Assembly (NCBI RefSeq): GCF_900143055.1
Contig: NZ_FRCW01000001.1
Location: forward strand, 186,001-250,000
Length of the DNA stretch: 64,000 bases
Direction of reading: 5' to 3'
DNA from: Fibrobacter sp. UWR3
Lineage (GTDB): Bacteria; Fibrobacterota; Fibrobacteria; Fibrobacterales; Fibrobacteraceae
Part shown: piece after piece, positions 51,751 to 61,444 of the stretch
Numbering within the stretch: position 1 is the first letter of the stretch
Layout of the letters: each line of letters starts with the position of its first letter
Program-made: the position numbers and the translations under genes
Notes under the pieces: generated by a model
What the model was told of the DNA's origin: nothing
Databases searched by the model: none
What the model saw: only the letters and a program-made list of their open reading frames with translations

Positions 51751-52605
51751 ATGTGTTCGTTTGTCTTAAATCGCACTGCTTTTGTGAACCGCATTGCGCT
51801 CGCTGTGCTTTGTGCCGTGACCGTGTGGATTGCGGGGTGTGCGTCGTCGAAACCCGCAGTGGAACCGACTGCGGCGAAGTGCGTGGCCGGTGCAACAGAT
51901 GCCGGCGCAGTAGATGGCGCGGCAAGTGCGGCAAATGCAGGTGTGGCGTGTGCGCCCGAAGCGCCGAAGCCTGATAGCCTCCGCGCGAAGATGGCGATTA
52001 CCCTCGTGGACCAGAACGGCAAGGAACAGAACCTGGACGCGGTACTGTTCTCGGTACCCGGGAAGCGCTACCGCATGGAACTCACGGGCCCGATGGGGAT
52101 AGGCGTCGCCTCGCTCCTGTGGCAGGAGGAAGGCTGGACCATGACCTTCCCGACGGAGAAACTCTACATGAAGGGCGCGGGCTACATGGTGGGGCTTTTC
52201 GGTGAACCTTCCATCCCGACGGTGAACATTCACCAGGTGGCCTCGCTATTCAAGGGAACGCTCCTGCCCGAGGGCTACGAGGAGGTTGAACCGCCTGGCG
52301 ACTCCACGCGGGTGGAGGGCGTTACCTATGCCCGCGAGAAGACGGGACGCTCGTTTACGTTCGCGAAGGAAGGCCAGCACGTGGCGTGGCTCTCGCGTAT
52401 GGGCGGTGACGGCAAGCCTGAAACCATCCGCTATTTTGACTTCAGGGAGTTCGAGGGCGTGGAGATGCCCGAAAGAATCGTGTTCGAGCGCGGCGGCGCG
52501 AAGTATCTCGAAATCCGCGTGAAGAAGGTGGCCCGCGGGAAATCGTTTAGCCCCGGGACCTGGCGCCTTACCGTTCCCAGAAGTTACAAGGCCGTCGGGG
52601 AATAA
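51751..52605 (+). CDS. LolB/DUF4292-like outer membrane lipoprotein
   Basis: This 284-residue lipoprotein has a signal ending VWIAGC and an Ala-rich spacer. The beta-rich body (LRAKMAITLVDQNGKEQNLD, VLFSVPGKRYRMELTGPMGI, ASLLWQEEGWTM) resembles the half-barrel of LolB and DUF4292 proteins that receive or carry lipoproteins at the outer membrane. Assignment is by pattern only. It ends 33 bases before the M6-like gene. Confidence 0.6.
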   Translation: MCSFVLNRTAFVNRIALAVLCAVTVWIAGCASSKPAVEPTAAKCVAGATDAGAVDGAASAANAGVACAPEAPKPDSLRAKMAITLVDQNGKEQNLDAVLFSVPGKRYRMELTGPMGIGVASLLWQEEGWTMTFPTEKLYMKGAGYMVGLFGEPSIPTVNIHQVASLFKGTLLPEGYEEVEPPGDSTRVEGVTYAREKTGRSFTFAKEGQHVAWLSRMGGDGKPETIRYFDFREFEGVEMPERIVFERGGAKYLEIRVKKVARGKSFSPGTWRLTVPRSYKAVGE

Positions 52606-52638
52606 CTTTTCAGGCCCTATTTTTTGTAAATTGTAACC

Positions 52639-55600
52639 ATGAAGTTTAATGCGACCCTATTTGCATTGTTTTTGGGTGTACTCGCTTTTGCGCCGAACTC
52701 GTTCGCCGTAGATACTCTTGAAGTGTTTGCGCTGCGTATCCAGTTCCAGGAAGAGAAGAACGACAACTCGCTTACGACGGGCACGGGCGTTTTCGATTCC
52801 GACAAGAAGGAGAAGGACGCCTACAGCCTCGACCCTCCGGGCCGCAGGGGTACGGCATCGTACTGGCTCAAGCATTTTGAATTCGCGAACAACTACTTCA
52901 ATGCAGTGAGCGGCGGGAACCTGGTGGTAAAGGCCCGCGTGTTCCCTGACCCCTCCACGGGTTCTACCGTCTATACGCTGGCCAAGCCGATTATCGACTA
53001 CAACCGCACGAGCAAGAAGAAGGGCGAAAAGACTGCCGAGTACGACGAGGCCCGCAGTCGCGACTACCTCACGTTCATTTACGACGCCATTGCCGCTGCC
53101 GCCGCAGATTCCTCGGAGGCGGGGCCGTTCCGCATTCCGGTTTCGGAGAACCCGAACGTGAAGCGCGCCTACATGATTATACATGCGGGCGCGAGCCGCC
53201 TGGTGGATGGCGGGAGCATGGGCACGAAGGGTGCGGACACTCCGGGCGACTTTATGGACATCTACATTGCCGGCGACGACTGGCAATACCTGCTGGCCGA
53301 TTCCGCGAAGAGCAAGGCCGCAGAACCGATTATCGGGCTTACGAGCGTCGGTGATACCGCGACGATGGGTATCCGCATTCCGGGCGGGAAGGTCGATACG
53401 CTCCGTTCGGTGATGGTGCTGAGCGAGACCGCCTCGCAGGATGGCCTCAACTGGGGCGTGAACGGGATTCTGGTGAACCAGCTTGCACGCGAGATCGGGC
53501 TCCCGAACACCTACGACGTGGTGAAGGGAATAAGCCGCCTCGGCTATTACGACGTGATGGACTTTGCGGGTTACAACGCGGGCAACGGATTCATGCCCTC
53601 GATGCCTGCCGCGTGGGAACGCGCCTACATGGGCTGGTCGCAGGTGAAGGAAGTGCGCCCGGTGGCAGGGAAACCCGTGACGGTGGATATTGCCGCGGCA
53701 GGTACGGGCAAGGGCACCGAAATCGTGAAGGTGCCGCTCAGCGCGAGCGAGTACTTGCTTATCGAAAATCGCCAGCGCAGCTGGAGCGATGACGGTACGG
53801 TGAACGTGATTCTCGGGACGACGGACGATGACGTGGATACCACCTGGCGCACGGTGCCGGTGGATAGCCTGAGCCTCGTGTTCGAGGACAGCGTGTGCGT
53901 GAAGAACAAGGACGGCGCCTGCGTGGATGGCAAGTTCACCGTAAACAAGAAGAAGGCGAAGGGCCTTATCGTTGGCCTGAGCAGCTACGATGCGGGGCTG
54001 CCGGCGAGCGGCATCGTGGTGTGGCGCGTGAACGACTGGTACCTGCGCGAGACCTTGCAGTACGGCATCGCGAACTTCTGGGGCGGCGACACCCTGCGCG
54101 ACCACCAGTTCGGAATCGCGATGGTGGAATCCGACGGCGTTCTCTCTATCGGGAAGACGTTCAAGAACGCGCTAGGCGAGGATACATACGACTACGGAAG
54201 CGGTACGGACCTGTTGCCGCACTTGCGCTACTCCGAAAAGAAGAAATTCGATACGGTGAAGGCGATCGGGCCCTCGGGCTACGCGAACACGATGACCACC
54301 ATGGGTGGCTATACCGGCGTGAAGATTACGGTGAACGTGCCGAAGGATGCCCGCGAGGAAAAGACCGCGAACGCATTCATGGGCGACAGCGTGGTGAACT
54401 TTGCGGCACAGACAATCAGTGTGACGATAAGCATTGACGACGGGAGCATCGAGGGCGGTAAGTTCCCGCGCGAGATTGGCCTGAATTCGGCGGTGCGCGG
54501 CGCGGTGTTCGTGAATGATCCTGAAAATGAGGGCGAGAAGATTCTCGTGGTGGGTGCGGAAGACGGAACGCTGCAGGTCTTTAATGCTTTGGGCGATACG
54601 CTGTTCGTTGCCGATACCGCGATTGTGCAGAAGCCGCTGACCCGCGACGGCGCCGAGCGCGAAGTGCCGCTGTACCGCGTGGGCGCAAGCTACGGCCCGC
54701 TGGTGGGCATGGCCAGCGACGGCAAGGACGTTTACAGCCTGCATAAGGAGCACTTCGTGAGAACATCTTTCAAGGGTGGGCTCCCGACCGTCGATGCACA
54801 AAGGATGACGGGTGCGGTTGCCGGCCCGGTTATTGTGGATGACCGCATTTGGGTACTTCGTGAGGACGCTGTCGATCATGCGGTGCTGTCAGATGGAGAA
54901 CTCAAATGGCAAGACGCTGCCCCTGCTTGGAAGGAACCTGGATTTGTTTCGGAAGACATGGCGTATTGCCCGCACAAGGATGGCGTGGATTTCCTTGTGG
55001 TTGCCGGCTCGGGTGGAGAAATCCTCCGTGTTGCTGTACCCACGGGCATGGCAATGAGCAGGTCCGAAATCGTCTCGAAGCAGAAGGGTGAAACCTTCCG
55101 TGTTGCTTGTGCGGACATTGATAGGGATGGTGAGAATGAACCTGTAATTGTGGGCAGCCGCGGGACCGTAGCCGCCTTCAAGATGGAAGACAGAATCAAG
55201 ACTGTATGGACAAAAAGCTACAAGCGCGGCGCCGGTGGCACAAGTGGCCTGAAGGATGAAACTTCCGGCATTGCGCTGGGTGATATCAACGGCGACGGCT
55301 ACCCCGAAATCGTGTTCCTGGGCGACAACCTCGTGTATGCGCTCGACCGCTCGGGTCTCCCGATTGCTGGTTTCCCGGTGAAGATTTCCCGCGGTACGCC
55401 GGTTACGGGATTCATGAGCGACCCGCTCCTTGTGGACGTTACCGGCGACGACATTCCCGAGATTCTTGTCCCGAGCAGCGACGGCCTCGTGTATGCGTAC
55501 ACAGGCAAGGGCACGGAAGTGAAGGACCAGTTCCCGCTGGCCGCAGGAAGCTTTGAATACCAGGATACGCTTGGGACAATCTACCCGATGAGCATATTTG

Positions 55601-56094
55601 TCGCGGATGCGGTTCCGGGAAAGAAGTCCGCGGGGCCTGAACTTTACGCATTGCACCGCAACAGCCTCTCCGCTTTCCGCCTGCGCAAGGCGAACGGGTC
55701 GGCTGCGGAATCGCATGCGGCATGGGCTCTCCCCGCGGGTGGCAACGAGCGCACGGGTTACTTTGATGCCAGCAGGCTCGGCGACGTGGAGAAGATGGAA
55801 GAGAAGGACGAGATAAGCGAGTTCTTCGTGTTCCCGAACCCGGTACGCGGAGGTGTCGCGAAGGCGCGTTTCGAGATTGGCGCGCAGGCGAAGGAAGCGA
55901 CCCTCGAGTTCTACGATATTACGGGCCTTTGCGTGTTCAAGCAGAAGATGGAAGAACCTGCGCAGGGCCGCAACCAGTTCGAAAATCTCGACCTGAAGAA
56001 GCTCGGTTCCGCCGTCTATACGGTGAAACTCAAGGTGAAGTTCAAGAGCGGGAAGACGAAGCAGAAACTCTACCGCGTGGGTGTAATCAAATGA
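52639..56094 (+). CDS. Large secreted M6-like protein with lost metal site, beta-propeller and sorting domain
   Basis: This 1151-residue protein has a signal peptide (cleavage after SFA), a domain that follows the M6 metalloprotease layout (about 25-400) and a propeller with VCBS/FG-GAP-like phrases (GDINGDGYPEIVFLGDNLVY, DVTGDDIPEILVPSSDGLVY). It ends with a type IX-like sorting domain (FFVFPNPVRGG, FYDITGLCVFKQ). Around NQLAREIGLPNTYD the M6 pattern would be HExGHxxGLPDxYD: residues 280-284 read NQLAR, so both His and the Glu are gone. LGYYDVMDF and AWERAYMGW still match. It is probably a non-catalytic surface protein. Confidence 0.75.
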   Translation: MKFNATLFALFLGVLAFAPNSFAVDTLEVFALRIQFQEEKNDNSLTTGTGVFDSDKKEKDAYSLDPPGRRGTASYWLKHFEFANNYFNAVSGGNLVVKARVFPDPSTGSTVYTLAKPIIDYNRTSKKKGEKTAEYDEARSRDYLTFIYDAIAAAAADSSEAGPFRIPVSENPNVKRAYMIIHAGASRLVDGGSMGTKGADTPGDFMDIYIAGDDWQYLLADSAKSKAAEPIIGLTSVGDTATMGIRIPGGKVDTLRSVMVLSETASQDGLNWGVNGILVNQLAREIGLPNTYDVVKGISRLGYYDVMDFAGYNAGNGFMPSMPAAWERAYMGWSQVKEVRPVAGKPVTVDIAAAGTGKGTEIVKVPLSASEYLLIENRQRSWSDDGTVNVILGTTDDDVDTTWRTVPVDSLSLVFEDSVCVKNKDGACVDGKFTVNKKKAKGLIVGLSSYDAGLPASGIVVWRVNDWYLRETLQYGIANFWGGDTLRDHQFGIAMVESDGVLSIGKTFKNALGEDTYDYGSGTDLLPHLRYSEKKKFDTVKAIGPSGYANTMTTMGGYTGVKITVNVPKDAREEKTANAFMGDSVVNFAAQTISVTISIDDGSIEGGKFPREIGLNSAVRGAVFVNDPENEGEKILVVGAEDGTLQVFNALGDTLFVADTAIVQKPLTRDGAEREVPLYRVGASYGPLVGMASDGKDVYSLHKEHFVRTSFKGGLPTVDAQRMTGAVAGPVIVDDRIWVLREDAVDHAVLSDGELKWQDAAPAWKEPGFVSEDMAYCPHKDGVDFLVVAGSGGEILRVAVPTGMAMSRSEIVSKQKGETFRVACADIDRDGENEPVIVGSRGTVAAFKMEDRIKTVWTKSYKRGAGGTSGLKDETSGIALGDINGDGYPEIVFLGDNLVYALDRSGLPIAGFPVKISRGTPVTGFMSDPLLVDVTGDDIPEILVPSSDGLVYAYTGKGTEVKDQFPLAAGSFEYQDTLGTIYPMSIFVADAVPGKKSAGPELYALHRNSLSAFRLRKANGSAAESHAAWALPAGGNERTGYFDASRLGDVEKMEEKDEISEFFVFPNPVRGGVAKARFEIGAQAKEATLEFYDITGLCVFKQKMEEPAQGRNQFENLDLKKLGSAVYTVKLKVKFKSGKTKQKLYRVGVIK

Positions 56095-57002
56095 CCCGCG
56101 GAAATTTATACAAACTAACGCTTGCAAGCGTGGCTATCTCGTTCCTGCTCATGTTCTCTGCCTGCACGGCAAGCGGCGAACCCGAAGAGATTGCCCCGAC
56201 GGCCCCGAAGTCCGATTCGGGAACGGCGAGTTCTTCTTCTGGCACTGAATCTTCCAGTAGTGAATCCGGGAATGGCGGGGAACGCGATTCTTCTATCTAC
56301 AATCTTCTGCGTTGGGTTGAATTCCAGGGCGGGAAGGCGAAGGTCAATTCTGCCGAGTTCTCTTTCAGTGCGTATTCCGTTTCGGCGACGGAAGTGACGC
56401 AGGCGGCATATGCAGAGGCGATGGGCGGCATGCCTGACCAGCCAAAGGATGCCCCCGAGAACCCCGTGGTGAATGTTTCCTGGTTCGATGCGGTACTCTT
56501 TTGCAATGAACTTTCCAAGAGCATGGGGCTCGATACGGCCTACGTCTATTCTTCCGTGGGCGACAAGAATTACCTGCAGGCTCTCGAAATCGATTACGGG
56601 GTGGAAGCATTCCGTCTTGCCACAGAAATCGAGTGGGAAATCGCTGCGCATGGCGGTACGAATACGATGTTCTACTGGGGTACGGACAAGGCCTCGGACT
56701 ACGTGTATTACGGACAAACTTCTGGCCCCACGAGGGTAGGGAGCTATCCGCCGAATCCTTACGGCCTGTACGACATGGCGGGTAACGTCGCCGAATGGGT
56801 AAACGACTGGTACGGCGCATTCCCGACGAAGGCCATGGACAATTACACGGGTGCCACTTCGGGTACGGCTCGCGTGGTGCGCGGTGGCGGCTGGAGCGAC
56901 CCCATCAAGGACTGCGCTCCGGATGTCCGCGAAAAGAAGGACCCGCTCTATACGGCTCCGACGCTTGGGTTCCGCGTGGTTTATTCCCGCGGACTGCTCT
57001 AA
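56091..57002 (+). CDS. Lipoprotein with FGE/sulfatase-modifying-factor-like domain
   Basis: This 303-residue protein overlaps the previous stop by 4 bases (ATGA). The signal ends FLLMFSAC, then a Ser-rich spacer. The rest is an FGE-type fold: VSATEVTQAAYAEAMGG, NPVVNVSWFDAVLFCNEL, FRLATEIEWEIAAHGG, YGLYDMAGNVAEWVNDW and RVVRGGGWSD. The paired Cys of true formylglycine enzymes is not evident, so it is likely one of the many non-enzymatic FGE-like surface proteins. Confidence 0.82.
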   Translation: MTRGNLYKLTLASVAISFLLMFSACTASGEPEEIAPTAPKSDSGTASSSSGTESSSSESGNGGERDSSIYNLLRWVEFQGGKAKVNSAEFSFSAYSVSATEVTQAAYAEAMGGMPDQPKDAPENPVVNVSWFDAVLFCNELSKSMGLDTAYVYSSVGDKNYLQALEIDYGVEAFRLATEIEWEIAAHGGTNTMFYWGTDKASDYVYYGQTSGPTRVGSYPPNPYGLYDMAGNVAEWVNDWYGAFPTKAMDNYTGATSGTARVVRGGGWSDPIKDCAPDVREKKDPLYTAPTLGFRVVYSRGLL

Positions 57003-57021
57003 TTTTGTTAGATTATAGCCC

Positions 57022-57468
57022 ATGAAAAGGATTGTGCTTGCGACCCTTTGTATGGGTCTATTTTTGGCTGGTTGCTCCAAGGAAGAACCGGCTCCGCTCC
57101 CCGAATTGCCGAAGGTGGAAATCCCAGAGACTCTCGTGGGCCTCTATTCGGGCAGACTCCCCTGTGAAAACTGCAAGGCCCGCGGCGTTCGCATGGAACT
57201 TGCCGAAGACAGCACGCTGCTCTTTGTGCAGACTCTCATGACCGATACGGTGAAGGTCGATTCGCTCAGAGGCAAGTACTCGTTTGGCGACGGGAAGGTT
57301 TCCGTGGTGCTCGATGACGGGCTTCGCCTGAACTTTGCGGTCGACAAGTATGGTGCGCTCTCGATGCTTACCGGTGCCGGTACAGTCTACCTCGACGAGA
57401 ACGGCATGAAGGCCGACCTTATAAAGATTATTACTGCACCCAAGAAAAAGGAAGGAGAAGTAAAATGA
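57022..57468 (+). CDS. NlpE-like lipoprotein
   Basis: This 148-residue lipoprotein (signal ending FLAGC, Cys18) contains GLYSGRLPCENCKARG, the CxxC phrase (Cys48, Cys51) and strand order of the NlpE N-terminal domain, known from copper-stress and adhesion sensing lipoproteins. The remaining strands LRGKYSFGDGKVSVVLDDG fit. It overlaps the response regulator gene by 4 bases, which supports a signalling or envelope-stress link, as an inference. Confidence 0.75.
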   Translation: MKRIVLATLCMGLFLAGCSKEEPAPLPELPKVEIPETLVGLYSGRLPCENCKARGVRMELAEDSTLLFVQTLMTDTVKVDSLRGKYSFGDGKVSVVLDDGLRLNFAVDKYGALSMLTGAGTVYLDENGMKADLIKIITAPKKKEGEVK

Positions 57469-58235
57469 AGGCAAGGACGCTGATTGTTGACGACGAACCG
57501 CTCGCCCGCGTGCGCATGCGTTCGCTCCTGGAAAAGTATTCCGAGGACCTCGAGATTATCGACGAGGCAGGCTCGGGCGCCCAGGCGATTTCGAAGATAA
57601 ACGAGCTCACTCCGGACGTGGTGTTTCTCGATATCCAGATGCCCGACATGGATGCCTTCGAGGTGCTGAAGAACGTGGACGAGGACGTGATGCCGCTCAT
57701 CGTGTTCACTACCGCGTACGAGAACTTTGCACTCCGCGCCTACGAGGAGAATACGGTGGATTACTTGCTGAAGCCGGTAGACCCCGAACGCCTCGAGGCG
57801 ACGATGGAAAAGTTGCGCAAGCGCCTGCCCGATATCGAGGCGACGAACCAGATGCCCGCGGATTTCTCGTGGGAAAAGTTCCGCTCCCTCATGGCGATGG
57901 GCGACCAGTACCTGCAGCGCATCCAGGTGAAGATCGGTGACCGTATCTTGCTTGTGAACGTGGACGAGATTATTCGCTTCCACAGCGAGGAGAAGTACAC
58001 GACCGTCTATACGCCGACGAACCAGTACATCATAGACACTCCGCTCGTGGATCTCGAGAAGAAGCTCGACCCGCGCCAGTTCGTGCGTGTGCACCGTGCA
58101 CATCTCGTGGCCATCGACTACATCGCCGAAATCCGCAAGTCGGACATGAGCCGCCTGAATGTGGTGCTGCGCGACAAGGACCGCACGCAGATTCTGGTGA
58201 GCCGCAACTTCGTGAAGTCCGTACGCAATCTCTAG
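57465..58235 (+). CDS. LytTR-family response regulator
   Basis: This 256-residue cytoplasmic regulator has a receiver domain (1-120; acidic pocket Asp9, Asp10 and phospho-acceptor Asp56 in FLDIQMPD, Lys in LLKPVDPERL) and a LytTR DNA-binding domain (about 150-256; INVDE-type start, FHSEEKYTTVYTPTNQYIID, FVRVHRAHLVAIDYIAEI). No sensor kinase is coded in the window. It is coupled to the NlpE-like gene and followed 6 bases later by signal peptidase. Confidence 0.92.
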   Translation: MKARTLIVDDEPLARVRMRSLLEKYSEDLEIIDEAGSGAQAISKINELTPDVVFLDIQMPDMDAFEVLKNVDEDVMPLIVFTTAYENFALRAYEENTVDYLLKPVDPERLEATMEKLRKRLPDIEATNQMPADFSWEKFRSLMAMGDQYLQRIQVKIGDRILLVNVDEIIRFHSEEKYTTVYTPTNQYIIDTPLVDLEKKLDPRQFVRVHRAHLVAIDYIAEIRKSDMSRLNVVLRDKDRTQILVSRNFVKSVRNL

Positions 58236-58241
58236 TGAATT

Positions 58242-59633
58242 ATGGAACAGAATCCGAATAAGTTCTCGATAAAGAAATTCCTGAAGTCGCTCGCGCGCGA
58301 GATAATCGTGCCTATTGTGCTTGCGCTCGTGGTAATCCAGTACGTGATTCAGGCGTTCCAGATCCCGAGCGGGTCCATGGAAGACACCTTGCATACCGGC
58401 GACTTTCTGCTGGGGCTCAAGTTCACCTACGGTTCCCCGATTCCGTTTACCAACAAGCACTTCCCTGGGTATGCCGAACCCAAGCCCGGCGACGTGGTGA
58501 TTTTCCGTTACCCGGGGGAGCCGGAATACCCCGACAACAATCCCGCACGCTACACGCACCTGTTCAACGCGCTGATGTTCGGGAACTTCTACTGGGACCA
58601 CGAACCCGAGGCGGGGCAGCCGCACCTGGTGCACTTCGCGGACGGCCCGAAGGACTACATCAAGCGTTGCGTCGCCGTGCATGGCGATACCGTTGCCGTA
58701 CACGAGGGAAGGCTCTACATCAATGGAGTCAGGCAGGATACGATTCCCGGACGTGGCAAGTGGACCGAGACGTACCGCAGCAAGTCCCCGCGTGACGAGC
58801 GCGAGACCTTCGTGATTCCGAGTGTGGGTGACGAGTTCGTGCTGGATTCGCTCCCGCTCGAGAAACTCTGGTGGATGCGTTCCATAATCCTGCAGGAAAA
58901 TCCGGATAGCCACGTGGAACTGGAACTTACGCTGTTGAAGGACGGTGTGGAGGACAACAACTTCGAGTTTACCGACTTCAAGGTGCCGGTGGAAAATGAT
59001 CGCGGCATGCTCTTGAATGCGATGTTCACGCGCAACAGGACCGTAATCCAGCACAGGCTTACGCAGGGCGATACGGTGAGCGGCGCGATGAGTTTCTCGT
59101 ACTTCCGCGAACTTGCACGCATCGGCTTTTTGCCGCTGTTCGACCCGCACGCGAAAGGCGGGTTTACGCGCCAGGTGAGCTATGTGGGGCTGGAAGGCTC
59201 GATACTGCGTGACCTCGAGGGCAATGTCGCGATGTACAGTTCCCCTGCGGTTGTTGTTGCGGATTCCGCTGTGGCACAGGACAGCGCCGGCAGGGATACG
59301 CTTGCTTCTGGCAGCGTGTTTGCGGAACCGAATACGCTCCCGCGTCTCGAGATTCGCCGCAAGCTCACGATTGACGGGAAGGAGATTGACCGCTATACGG
59401 TGAAGACTCCGCTGTTCTTTATGATGGGCGACAACCGCGACAATTCCGCCGATAGCCGTTACTGGGGCTTTGTGAACCTGAGGAATATCCGCGCGAAGGC
59501 TTCCGTCATCTACTTCTCCTTCGAGAACGACGACCAGGCGTTCAGCCTGGGGAATCCGTTCACCTGGTGGCGCATTCCCTTCCGTATCCGCTGGTCCCGC
59601 ATTGGCAAGGTAATCCCGCTTATCGAGCGTTAA
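58242..59633 (+). CDS. lepB: Signal peptidase I, long form
   Basis: This 463-residue inner membrane peptidase removes Sec signal peptides. An N-terminal membrane helix (about 21-40) precedes QIPSGSMEDTL with the catalytic Ser45; KDYIKRCVAV has the general base Lys141; MMGDNRDNSADSRYWGFV near 400 is the last conserved box. The enzyme is much longer than the E. coli one (324 residues) because about 230 residues lie between the Lys box and the last box, a feature also seen in Bacteroidetes-type enzymes. Confidence 0.92.
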   Translation: MEQNPNKFSIKKFLKSLAREIIVPIVLALVVIQYVIQAFQIPSGSMEDTLHTGDFLLGLKFTYGSPIPFTNKHFPGYAEPKPGDVVIFRYPGEPEYPDNNPARYTHLFNALMFGNFYWDHEPEAGQPHLVHFADGPKDYIKRCVAVHGDTVAVHEGRLYINGVRQDTIPGRGKWTETYRSKSPRDERETFVIPSVGDEFVLDSLPLEKLWWMRSIILQENPDSHVELELTLLKDGVEDNNFEFTDFKVPVENDRGMLLNAMFTRNRTVIQHRLTQGDTVSGAMSFSYFRELARIGFLPLFDPHAKGGFTRQVSYVGLEGSILRDLEGNVAMYSSPAVVVADSAVAQDSAGRDTLASGSVFAEPNTLPRLEIRRKLTIDGKEIDRYTVKTPLFFMMGDNRDNSADSRYWGFVNLRNIRAKASVIYFSFENDDQAFSLGNPFTWWRIPFRIRWSRIGKVIPLIER

Positions 59634-59644
59634 GGAATAGCCTG

Positions 59645-61429
59645 ATGAAGAAGAGCCGCCCCGCATACGTCTACGCCCTTGCATTGGTGCTTGCATGCAT
59701 CGGCTTTTGGGCGTGCGCGACGCAGGTGGCGCCGGGCGGCGGGCCCGAAGACAAGTTGCCTCCCCGCATTGCGGCGGTTTACCCGGCCCCGAATACGACG
59801 AACCATCCCGAAGAACTCTACGTGAAGCTGGAATTTGACGAGTGGGTGAACGCGTCTATCCCGCGCAGCGCCGTATCGATTTCTCCGCCTATCGAGGGAA
59901 AGATGAAGTTCGAGGTGAGCGGGAAGACGGTGGTGCTCACTTCGCGTGCCACGCTCGATACGGGAACGACGTACACGGTTACGTTCGCGAGCGGCATCAA
60001 GGACCTGCACGGCAACGCGCTTGCAAAGCCGTTCAACGTGGTGTTTTCTACGGGCGACCATATCGACTCGCTCACTCTTTCGGGCCGCGTGCTGGTGAAC
60101 GATTCCATGACGCGCAAGAAGACTTACCCGAGCATAGGGCTGTTCCTGATGGGCGCGGAACGCGAGGGCCGCAGGTACCTGGAAAAGTACCGCGATACGG
60201 CGACGAAGGTGCTCGATACGCTCCCGCTGCTCACGAAGGAGCCCCCGCTGTTCATGACGCGCGCGGATAGCGTGGGCAGCTTTACGCTTACGGGGCTCAA
60301 GCCGGGCCGTTACCGCGTGGTGGCGTTCGTGGACGTGAACGGTAACCAGAAAATCGAGCCTGCGCAGGAACTCGCGGGCGTGTGGGTGAAGGACCTCGAA
60401 CTGACCGAGGAAACGAAGGATACGCTCTGGGTGGCGCTTGCCGACCAGGATACGTCCCTCCTGGAACTGGAATCGGTGAGCCAGCCTTTTGCGCATGTGC
60501 TCGAGGCGAACTTCTCGAGGCCGGTGTTCTTTGATTCCGCGTTCGCTGATACCGCGAACTGTACGCTGACTTACCCCGACGGCAGTACGGTGCACCCGAG
60601 GTACGTGTATATGGGGGCCTCGAGCAACAAGCCTCAGTTCTACTTCGATTCTATCCCCGCTCCCGAGCTTACGTACAAGTTTGCCTGTAAGTACGCGAAG
60701 GATTCTCTTTCCCGTAAGCTCGATACCCTGCGTGACGAGGTGGAATGGAACTGGGTGGAGAAGGCGAGCGATACGCTTGACCCGGTGGTTGCGAAGACTT
60801 CGCTCCGTTCGATGACAAAGTCCGCCTTCCCGGGCGATACGCTCGTGGTGGCCTACAACAAGCCGCTCGATTCGCTCAAGGAAACGTTCCATGTGGCGAT
60901 AAACAAGGATACGGTGAAGGTCAACATGAAGCGCCTCGATGCCATCCGGTTCATGGCGGTGCCTGCCGAGCCCTGGCCGACCGATGCCGCGGTGGATTTC
61001 TTGATGGGTTACATGGACACGACGCTCGCGAAGGCGGATAGCAACGGCGTGCGCGATACGGTTATAGAACTCAAGTACAAGAAGTTGGTGCGCTTTGAAA
61101 CCGTTCCGAAGATCAAGCTTGCGTCGCTCAAGGGCACGCTCAAGAATGCGAACCCGGGCGTGACGGTGCGACTCGCCTCTGTCGATACCAAGAAGTACTT
61201 CTACACGAAGTGCGACCACGGCGGAAAATTCGCGTTCGACAACCTGATGGAAGGCAAGTATTTTATTGACTACTACTATGCGGAAGAGGGCAGGCTTACG
61301 CCCGATGGCGGCTCCCTTTCTCCGTTCCGTTACGGAAAGCCCTGGCGTGCGCCTACCGATACGGTGCATGTGGCGAACGGCGAGAACGATATTGCAAAAC
61401 TTTTGCCGGACATGCCGGCGCTTCCCTGA
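59645..61429 (+). CDS. Lipoprotein with Ig-like (SbsA/Big_5-type) domains
   Basis: This 594-residue lipoprotein (signal ending CIGFWAC) starts APGGGPEDKLPPRIAAVYP, the usual opening of a family of Ig-like surface lipoproteins. The first Ig domain (about 35-140; LYVKLEFDEWVN, GTTYTVTFASGIKDLHGN) is followed by further beta domains, including a SpaA/TTR-like part, SFTLTGLKPGRYRVVAFVDV, and a C-terminal one, FAFDNLMEGKYFIDYYYAEE. I chose the ATG at 59645, 11 bases after the lepB stop; a longer reading would lie inside lepB. Confidence 0.8.
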   Translation: MKKSRPAYVYALALVLACIGFWACATQVAPGGGPEDKLPPRIAAVYPAPNTTNHPEELYVKLEFDEWVNASIPRSAVSISPPIEGKMKFEVSGKTVVLTSRATLDTGTTYTVTFASGIKDLHGNALAKPFNVVFSTGDHIDSLTLSGRVLVNDSMTRKKTYPSIGLFLMGAEREGRRYLEKYRDTATKVLDTLPLLTKEPPLFMTRADSVGSFTLTGLKPGRYRVVAFVDVNGNQKIEPAQELAGVWVKDLELTEETKDTLWVALADQDTSLLELESVSQPFAHVLEANFSRPVFFDSAFADTANCTLTYPDGSTVHPRYVYMGASSNKPQFYFDSIPAPELTYKFACKYAKDSLSRKLDTLRDEVEWNWVEKASDTLDPVVAKTSLRSMTKSAFPGDTLVVAYNKPLDSLKETFHVAINKDTVKVNMKRLDAIRFMAVPAEPWPTDAAVDFLMGYMDTTLAKADSNGVRDTVIELKYKKLVRFETVPKIKLASLKGTLKNANPGVTVRLASVDTKKYFYTKCDHGGKFAFDNLMEGKYFIDYYYAEEGRLTPDGGSLSPFRYGKPWRAPTDTVHVANGENDIAKLLPDMPALP

Positions 61430-61444
61430 TTTTGTGAGGCTTAG

